This document shows positions 1-5,630 of a DNA stretch of 64,000 nucleotides, piece after piece. Origin of the DNA: Bacteroidetes bacterium GWC2_46_850 (GTDB lineage Bacteria; Bacteroidota; Bacteroidia; Bacteroidales; Dysgonomonadaceae). How positions within the stretch are numbered: position 1 is the stretch's first letter; each line of letters begins with the position of its first letter. Both the position numbers and the translations under genes were made by a program. The DNA lies in contig MENQ01000021.1 in the NCBI GenBank assembly GCA_001768325.1, positions 1 through 64,000 on the forward strand, read 5' to 3'. Under the pieces are notes generated by a model. The model saw nothing but the letters and a program-made list of their open reading frames with translations, did not search any database and was not told where the DNA came from.

Positions 1-150
1 TTTTATTAAAAAAAGACAAAAACTCACTGATTCGATTAGTGGATCCAAGAAATAATCTTTCTGACAGTATAAACTTTATCAATTATCAAAAGATTGATCC
101 GTTTTGGTTTTACTTCAAGAGTAAATGAAATTCAGACACACCGCCAATAG
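1..150. other. non-coding left edge
   Basis: AT-rich stretch with no convincing gene, promoter or RNA. The stop codon TAG at 148-150 closes the frame used by the RHS fragment that follows. Whether this stretch is decayed upstream RHS sequence cannot be told from the window. Confidence 0.5.
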
Positions 151-678
151 GGCGAGGGTATTACCACAATTACATCTAATGCATTAAATTTGCCAGGTGT
201 CATAACCTTCACGGATAGAAATACCATCACCTACGGGTATGATGCCACGGGCAGCAAGCAAAGCGTAGCTTACACTGCGGGAGGCACAACGACAAAAACG
301 GAGTATGCGGGCAACAAGGTGTACAAGAACGGCACCCTGAGCATGATCCTCACGGAGGAGGGATACATTACTCTTGCAGGAACTACCCCGACTTATCACT
401 ACTACCTGAAGGACCACCAGGGAAACAACCGGGTGGTGATCAACCAGGCGGGTAGAGTCGAGCAGGTCAACCACTACTACCTCTTTGGTGGGTTGTTTGG
501 AGAAGGTCTTCAAGCTTCCAACCAGCCTTACAAGTACAACGGCAAGGAACTGGACAGGGAGCTGGGACTGGACATGTATGATTACGGTGCCCGGCATTAT
601 GACGGAGTACGGACCCGAAGTGGCATGGCATCGGAGAGGTCGATGTCGTATTTTCAATTGAATATTCTGTTATTTTAA
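151..678 (+). pseudogene. RHS repeat-associated core domain remnant
   Basis: The frame is open from 151, right after a TAG at 148-150, and ends at TAA 676-678. The translation carries the hallmarks of the C-terminal RHS core: a YDATGSK motif, YYLKDHQGN followed by NRVV, a YYLFGG segment, YKYNGKELD and finally YDYGARHYD. RHS proteins are normally 1000 residues or more. Here the long N-terminal YD-repeat part is absent, and after GARHYD the usual continuation (a short stretch, DP, then the variable toxin tip) is replaced by an unrelated tail, so both ends look broken. A TTG at 190 or another internal start could make a 162-residue product, but no start looks natural. I read this as a leftover of a mobile or polymorphic-toxin locus next to the hipBA pair. 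Family assignment is firm; loss of function is inferred. Confidence 0.72.
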
Positions 679-728
679 TCGTTTTAATGAAATAACAACT
701 GATATTCCTGTTATTAAAAACCTTTTAT

Positions 729-736
729 TATCTTTG
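729..736 (+). promoter_or_regulatory. TAnnTTTG promoter -7 element for hipBA
   Basis: TATCTTTG matches the Bacteroidetes sigma-ABfr -7 consensus. Transcription would begin near 742-744, only a few bases before the ATG at 748, which favours a start at 766 or 784 for the antitoxin. Confidence 0.5.
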
Positions 737-747
737 TTTAAAAAAGA

Positions 748-1032
748 ATGATGGATTGGTTTTATATGACGGACAAAGCGGTCATGGAAGAAATGGGACA
801 AAGACTTCGTTCGTATCGTAAAAAAAGAAAACTTTCGCAAAAGCAATTGGCCGAGCGTACCGGACTTAGTATTTTTACCATTGCTCAAATAGAACAGGGA
901 AAAGCCGTATCGCTTAGCTCACTGCTTCCGGTGCTGAGAGAACTACGCTTGTTGAACAATTTAGATGCGTTAATCCCGAATATTCCGGAGAGTCCGATCA
1001 GCCTGTTGAGGAAACAACGTAAAAGTAACTAA
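748..1032 (+). CDS. HipB-like XRE-family antitoxin
   Basis: A 94-residue protein with an XRE/Cro helix-turn-helix at about residues 15-70 (GQRLRSYRKKRKLSQKQLAE, then TGLS..TIAQIEQGK). HipB-type antitoxins bind HipA and repress their own operon. The stop (1030-1032) lies 2 nt before the HipA start, a layout typical of hipBA. The first ATG, at 748, is within about 6 nt of the predicted transcription start, so ATG 766 (MTDKAV) or 784 (MEEMGQ) may be the true start; both keep the whole HTH. The C-terminal tail (PESPISLLRKQRKSN) fits the HipB tail that contacts HipA. Function is inferred from the fold and from the adjacent hipA. Confidence 0.85.
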   Translation: MMDWFYMTDKAVMEEMGQRLRSYRKKRKLSQKQLAERTGLSIFTIAQIEQGKAVSLSSLLPVLRELRLLNNLDALIPNIPESPISLLRKQRKSN

Positions 1033-1034
1033 TT

Positions 1035-2330
1035 TTGGATATCGTATTAAAAATAACGCTTTGGAATAACGACGTCGGTGCGGCTTATTGGGACACTGAA
1101 CGTAATTGTGCTGTATTGGAATTTTACGAATCTTTTTCGTTGAACAATTGGGATATTGCTCCGCTGATTATGCCGTTGGAAGATTTACAGCGTGGAGACA
1201 GACTTTATTATTTCCCAGAGAATCAAGGAAAAACATTCAAAGGTTTGCCCGGTTTTATGGCGGACTCTTTACCGGACGACTATGGGAACAAAATACTGGA
1301 CGAATGGTTTGCAGCCAAAGGGCGTTCGATCGTTGAATTTACACCTCTTGACAGGTTGAGCTATATCGGAAAACGAGGTATGGGTGCATTGGAATATGAA
1401 CCTGCCCATCACGACCCGATACTGACCTCCTCGTCGCAACTGGATATCAGCCAACTGACGGAGTTGGCGAAGGAAGTATTGACCCAAAGAGAACAATTCA
1501 AAGCCAATATTCGCGCTGAAAACAGCGTCGTGTATGATATCATCAAAATCGGAACTTCGGCAGGAGGTGCAAAGCCCAAAGCGGTTATCGCGTTCAATGA
1601 ACAAACGGGAGATATACGCTCGGGACAAGTCTCTGCTCCAGATGGTTATACTTATTGGCTATTGAAATTTGATAGCGTGGAAGACAAAAAAGTGACTGAC
1701 AATCCATTGGGAATAGGCAGAATAGAATATGCATACTACCGGATGGCAACGGATTGTGGAATTAAAATGAGTAAATGTCGTCTTTTATACGACAAGTCGT
1801 ATGCTCATTTCATGACCAAACGTTTCGATAGAACAAACGCCGGGATGAAGCTGCACACGCAAACCCTTTGCGCCTTAGCTCATTTTGACCGGGACAAGCC
1901 TTATTCGTATGAACAGGCGTTTGGGGTGATGAGACGTTTGCACCTACCCTACCCTGATATGGAACAGATGTATAGAAGAATGGTATTTAATGTGATCGCT
2001 CGCAATCATGACGATCACACAAAAAATCACTCGTTTATTATGTCAACGGAAGGAGAGTGGCGGCTTGCACCTGCCTACGACTTGTGTTTTTCATACTCAG
2101 CTGCAGGAAAGTGGACAAATCAGCATCAAATGTCTATAAATAATAAAAGGGATAATTTCACGAAAGAGGACTTATTGACTGTAGGAAGAAATATCGGCAT
2201 TCGCAACTATGCTTCTATTGTTGAAGAAATTATCGACTTTGCTTCAAAATGGATTAGCTATGCGAAGGAAAATGGTGTTGCTACTCATCATGCCGACCAG
2301 ATCAATAAATTACTTAGGGTTACAATATGA
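1035..2330 (+). CDS. hipA: HipA-family serine/threonine kinase toxin
   Basis: A 431-residue protein, close to the usual 430-440 of HipA. These kinases phosphorylate aminoacyl-tRNA synthetases (GltX in E. coli) and induce growth arrest; HipB neutralises them. Visible motifs are the glycine-rich ATP loop GTSAGGAKPK at 173-182, the catalytic segment NHDDHTKNH at 324-332 and the metal-binding LAPAYDL at 344-350, so the kinase looks intact. The start is TTG at 1035, two bases after the antitoxin stop; no ATG exists before residue 46, and the N-terminal strand of the Couple_hipA domain begins at once, so TTG is well supported. The target in this organism is unknown. The pair sits beside an RHS remnant, consistent with an acquired locus. 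Confidence 0.9.
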   Translation: MDIVLKITLWNNDVGAAYWDTERNCAVLEFYESFSLNNWDIAPLIMPLEDLQRGDRLYYFPENQGKTFKGLPGFMADSLPDDYGNKILDEWFAAKGRSIVEFTPLDRLSYIGKRGMGALEYEPAHHDPILTSSSQLDISQLTELAKEVLTQREQFKANIRAENSVVYDIIKIGTSAGGAKPKAVIAFNEQTGDIRSGQVSAPDGYTYWLLKFDSVEDKKVTDNPLGIGRIEYAYYRMATDCGIKMSKCRLLYDKSYAHFMTKRFDRTNAGMKLHTQTLCALAHFDRDKPYSYEQAFGVMRRLHLPYPDMEQMYRRMVFNVIARNHDDHTKNHSFIMSTEGEWRLAPAYDLCFSYSAAGKWTNQHQMSINNKRDNFTKEDLLTVGRNIGIRNYASIVEEIIDFASKWISYAKENGVATHHADQINKLLRVTI

Positions 2331-2381
2331 GAACTTGCGATCATTATCATGCCGGTAATACGAAAAACCGAAAAAAATAGC

Positions 2382-2389
2382 TACTTTTG
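2382..2389 (+). promoter_or_regulatory. TAnnTTTG promoter -7 element for nusB
   Basis: TACTTTTG, 23 nt before the nusB ATG. It matches the Bacteroidetes -7 consensus and would give a leader of about 15 nt. Confidence 0.55.
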
Positions 2390-2412
2390 CAGTTTCAAAA
2401 TAAGGTTTTTCA

Positions 2413-3339
2413 ATGATAAACAGAAATTTAATTCGTACACGGATTGTCCAGATTGTCTACTCCTGGTACCAAAATACGAATAAGGATTTGCGGAATGCCG
2501 AGAAGGAACTGATGTTCGGCCTGCAGAAATCTTACGATCTTTATTTTTATCTGCTGCTACTGATGGTGGAACTGACCAGGGCCTATGAAAACAGGGTGGA
2601 GATGAAACGCAACAAGTATCTCCCCTCAGCGGAAGATCTGCATCCCAACACCCACCTGATCGATAACAAATTTATGCTTCAGCTCAGGGATAATGCGCAG
2701 TTTCAAAAGCAACTCAACGAACGACCCATGGTCTGGGAGGCCAACGAATCGTTCGTCAAGAACCTGCTGGACACCATCCTGGAATCAGACACCTACAGGG
2801 AGTACGCAGAAATTGCTTCCCCCACTTACGACGAAGACCGTGAGTTCTGGAGAAAGTCGTTCAAGCAGTTTATCTACATGAACGAAGAGCTGGATGACAT
2901 TCTCGAAGATGAATGTATTTACTGGAATGATGATGTGGAGATTGTTCAGACCTTTGTGCTGAAGACAATCAAGCGGTTTTCCGAAGAAAAGGGAACCAAA
3001 CAACCGCTCCTCCCCATGTTTAAAGACGATGAGGACAGGGACTTTGCCCTCAAGCTGCTGCACGATACCATCCTGAATGAAAAAAAATACAGGGGGTTAA
3101 TCGACGAGCATACCGATAAATGGGACTTTGAACGCATTGCATTTATGGATCTGATCATTATGCAGGTGGCTCTTTCCGAGATATTTACATTTGAATCTAT
3201 TCCCACCAGCGTCTCCCTGAACGAATATATCGAGATCGCCAAATCATACAGTACGCCAAAAAGCGGTACCTTTGTCAATGGAATATTAGACACCATCGTG
3301 CAGAAAATAAAAGAAGAAAATCATATCTTTAAAAATTAA
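2413..3339 (+). CDS. nusB: Transcription antitermination factor NusB
   Basis: NusB binds boxA RNA with NusE (S10) and supports rRNA antitermination. The protein has 308 residues against about 140 in E. coli; an N-terminal extension of about 150 residues is usual in Bacteroidetes NusB. The diagnostic C-terminal core is clear from about residue 240: DLIIMQVALSEI, then SVSLNEYIEIAKSY and SGTFVNGILDTIV at about 284-296. The N-terminal MINRNLIRTRIVQIVYSWYQ is also the family's helix 1. It is the first gene of a plus-strand run nusB-yajC-ybbR-like-coaE with short gaps (32 and 10 nt, then 45 nt), and it has its own promoter motif at 2382. Confidence 0.95.
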   Translation: MINRNLIRTRIVQIVYSWYQNTNKDLRNAEKELMFGLQKSYDLYFYLLLLMVELTRAYENRVEMKRNKYLPSAEDLHPNTHLIDNKFMLQLRDNAQFQKQLNERPMVWEANESFVKNLLDTILESDTYREYAEIASPTYDEDREFWRKSFKQFIYMNEELDDILEDECIYWNDDVEIVQTFVLKTIKRFSEEKGTKQPLLPMFKDDEDRDFALKLLHDTILNEKKYRGLIDEHTDKWDFERIAFMDLIIMQVALSEIFTFESIPTSVSLNEYIEIAKSYSTPKSGTFVNGILDTIVQKIKEENHIFKN

Positions 3340-3371
3340 TTACTAGTTATCAACTTTAAATATCAAATTGT

Positions 3372-3689
3372 ATGAATATTTTATTACAAGCAGCTCCGGC
3401 CGGAGGCATGGGTGGCGGTGGCATGACCAGTACGCTCATCATGATGGTGGCCATCATCGCCGTATTTTATTTTTTCATGATCCGTCCGCAGCAAAAAAAA
3501 CAAAAAGACCTGCAGAAAAGCAGGGAAGCCATGAAGGTGGGTGACAAGGTGGTTACCTCAGGTGGTATTCACGGAAGAATCAAAGAGGTGGGCGACACCT
3601 GGTTCCTCGTAGAAGTAGCCGACGGTGTGAGAATGAAATTCGAAAAAGCATCGGTCTTTGCCTCTTCAGCCGACGTGACGACAAACTAA
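3372..3689 (+). CDS. yajC: Preprotein translocase subunit YajC
   Basis: A 105-residue inner-membrane protein of the SecDF-YajC accessory complex of the Sec translocon. One membrane segment lies at about residues 19-37, followed by the family signature MIRPQQKKQKDLQK and a small cytoplasmic beta domain (GDKVVTSGGIHGRI, then VEVADGVRMKFEK). The N-terminus is rich in Gly and Met (AGGMGGGGMTS), common in Bacteroidetes YajC. It lies between nusB and a YbbR-like gene, an order I know from other Bacteroidales. Confidence 0.95.
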   Translation: MNILLQAAPAGGMGGGGMTSTLIMMVAIIAVFYFFMIRPQQKKQKDLQKSREAMKVGDKVVTSGGIHGRIKEVGDTWFLVEVADGVRMKFEKASVFASSADVTTN

Positions 3690-3699
3690 TCCTTTTGCC

Positions 3700-4695
3700 A
3701 TGAGAGTAAAGGCTTTCATTCGGAAATGGACACCCAAAGCAGGAGCATATTTTTCCACCTTCCCGTGGAAGAACCTGCTCTTCTTTTTGTTTTTCCTCGT
3801 GCTGGCCTTTATTTTCTGGTTGATGCTCTTTTTTCAAAAGGAAAACGTGGAGGGCACCTACCGCATTCCGCTGAAATACACCAATATTCCGGAAGATGTG
3901 GTATTTAACAATGTGCTTCCCGTCTTTATTGAGATCAGCGTGGCCGACAACGGAGTGGAAATGTTTTTACTCGACGTCAAAAAAAGAGACTCCCTGGAGA
4001 TTAATGTCGAAGAGCTAACCGAGGGGGGAACCACAGAGCTTCAGGGAGACCAGTATCGCCAGCTTATTCGCTCACAACTTGCACCCAGCACCAACATCAG
4101 GGGTTACTTCCCCATGAGCATCTCTCTGGCTACATCCAGGCTGGAGAAAAAGGAGTTGCGTGTTGTGTTCGACGGCGAGATTACCACCAGCCGGGCCAAC
4201 CTGATAGCCGACAGTGCCCTTTTTATTCCGGAAACGGTGACCGCATACGGCTCCGCTGAGTCACTCAAACAACTGAAGTCGGCAGTAACCGAATATACCC
4301 TGTTTAAAAACCTTCGGGCCACCTCCCAGCTGCCCATCAAAATCAACCCTGTCAAAGGTGTGAAGTTTATTCCGACGGAAGTGGAGATTTACATCCCGAT
4401 TGAAGAATATACGGAACGCACATTTGAGATTCCCATCACTGCTATCGGCATGCCGGCGAACCTCGATGTGAAGTTTTTCCCTTCCCGTGTGAAAGTATCC
4501 TTCTCGGTGACACTCGAGGAGTACAAAAAGATCAAGCCTGAGGATTTTGAGATTCAACTCAACTATCGGGAGTTTCATGAGAATGAAGGAGGTCGCGTGG
4601 AACTGGAACTCACAAAGAGTCCACCATTGGCCAACAACACACGCATCTCACCCTCTTCTGTTGAGTTTTTGTTCGAAAATAAAAACGGACGGTAA
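3700..4695 (+). CDS. YbbR-like (CdaR-like) membrane-anchored protein
   Basis: A 331-residue protein with one N-terminal membrane segment at about residues 21-46, then an extracytoplasmic region of beta-rich repeats of the YbbR type, for example YTNIPEDVVFNN with DFEIQLNY near the end. In Firmicutes the homologue CdaR regulates the diadenylate cyclase CdaA; in Bacteroidetes a YbbR-like gene is often found between yajC and coaE without cdaA, and its role there is not known to me. The start is 10 nt after the yajC stop. The assignment rests on length, topology and neighbourhood more than on one motif. Confidence 0.8.
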   Translation: MRVKAFIRKWTPKAGAYFSTFPWKNLLFFLFFLVLAFIFWLMLFFQKENVEGTYRIPLKYTNIPEDVVFNNVLPVFIEISVADNGVEMFLLDVKKRDSLEINVEELTEGGTTELQGDQYRQLIRSQLAPSTNIRGYFPMSISLATSRLEKKELRVVFDGEITTSRANLIADSALFIPETVTAYGSAESLKQLKSAVTEYTLFKNLRATSQLPIKINPVKGVKFIPTEVEIYIPIEEYTERTFEIPITAIGMPANLDVKFFPSRVKVSFSVTLEEYKKIKPEDFEIQLNYREFHENEGGRVELELTKSPPLANNTRISPSSVEFLFENKNGR

Positions 4696-4740
4696 TTTCG
4701 TAAAATAATCAATGCCGTTTACCCATTAAATTTTGCCTGA

Positions 4741-5337
4741 ATGATTACAATCGGTGTTACGGGAGGAATCGGAAGCGGTAAGTCGGTGGTTTGCGATATT
4801 TTTCGCCTACATGGCTTTCCGGTTTATGATGCCGACAAAGAAGCCAAAGAACTGAACGATACCTCTCCCGTCATTCGTGCAGCGCTCAGCCGACATTTCG
4901 GAGAAGAAATCTACCGGGAAGGAAGGCTCGACCGCAAAGCTTTTGCATCGATCATCTTTCAGGATAAACAGAAAGTGGCAGTGGCCAATGCAATCATTCA
5001 TCCCGAGCTGGCAAAAGATTTCCTGAAATGGTGCAGCAGGCAGGAGCCTCATCACTCCATGGCAATCATTGATGCCGCACTGCTTTTTGAAGCCGGATTT
5101 GATCAGTGGCTCGACAAAACAATCACGGTATACGCGCCCAAGGATATCCGTCTGCAACGCACCATAGCCCGCGACCACTCATCGGCAGACAAGGTGGAGG
5201 AGCGTATGAATGCCCAGCTGCCCGAGGAAGAAAAGAGCAGACGATCAGATTTTACCATTTACAACGATAACAGCCATTCATTGATTTTGCAGGTGACGGA
5301 AATCATGAAGAAGCTATCCGAAAATATTGTTTCTTAA
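4741..5337 (+). CDS. coaE: Dephospho-CoA kinase
   Basis: Last step of coenzyme A synthesis: ATP-dependent phosphorylation of the 3'-hydroxyl of dephospho-CoA. A 198-residue protein of normal length. The Walker A loop GGIGSGKS is at residues 8-15, the substrate segment VYDADKEAKEL at about 28-38, and the lid/LID-Arg region follows (RLQRTIARDHSSADKVEERM). It lies 45 nt downstream of the YbbR-like gene and probably shares its transcript. Confidence 0.96.
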   Translation: MITIGVTGGIGSGKSVVCDIFRLHGFPVYDADKEAKELNDTSPVIRAALSRHFGEEIYREGRLDRKAFASIIFQDKQKVAVANAIIHPELAKDFLKWCSRQEPHHSMAIIDAALLFEAGFDQWLDKTITVYAPKDIRLQRTIARDHSSADKVEERMNAQLPEEEKSRRSDFTIYNDNSHSLILQVTEIMKKLSENIVS

Positions 5338-5349
5338 GAATTTTACAAG

Positions 5350-5357
5350 TAAATTTG
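5350..5357 (+). promoter_or_regulatory. TAnnTTTG promoter -7 element for small winged-helix gene
   Basis: TAAATTTG, 41 nt before ATG 5398. With the terminator at 5602-5623 it defines a short independent transcript of about 260 nt. Confidence 0.5.
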
Positions 5358-5397
5358 CCAAGGTTAAACTGAATTTAAATATTTAAATATCAAATCT

Positions 5398-5595
5398 ATG
5401 ATTGAGAAAATCGGGAATAATGCCGGAAAAGTGTGGACCGTGCTCGATGAAGCAGGTCGCCAGAACGTGAAGGAAGTCAAAAAAACAACGAAACTGACCG
5501 ACAAGGATCTCTACGCAGCAATAGGCTGGCTTGCCAGGGAAGGTAAAATTTCGTTGGAAGAAGCAGAAAAAGAACTTTATATTACGTTGAACTAG
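5398..5595 (+). CDS. Small winged helix-turn-helix protein (DUF2582 type)
   Basis: A 65-residue protein that looks like a single winged helix: helices MIEKIGNNAGKVWTVLDEAG, then VKEVKKTTKLTDKDLYAAIG and WLAREGKISLEE with a final beta strand (KELYITLN). It fits the DUF2582/winged-HTH family of small Bacteroidales and archaeal proteins, whose function is unknown to me. DNA or RNA binding is inferred from the fold. It has its own promoter motif and a strong intrinsic terminator 6 nt after its stop, so it is a monocistronic, probably well-expressed small gene. Confidence 0.88.
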   Translation: MIEKIGNNAGKVWTVLDEAGRQNVKEVKKTTKLTDKDLYAAIGWLAREGKISLEEAEKELYITLN

Positions 5596-5601
5596 CAGAA
5601 G

Positions 5602-5623
5602 GGGGTCGCTACGACCCCTTTTT
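5602..5623 (+). terminator. Intrinsic terminator between winged-helix gene and FAD dehydrogenase
   Basis: A perfect 7-bp stem GGGGTCG / CGACCCC with loop CTA, followed by TTTTT. It ends only 8 nt before the ATG of the next gene on the same strand (5631), so that gene must rely on readthrough or on a promoter inside or upstream of the stem. Confidence 0.85.
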
Positions 5624-5630
5624 CAACATC

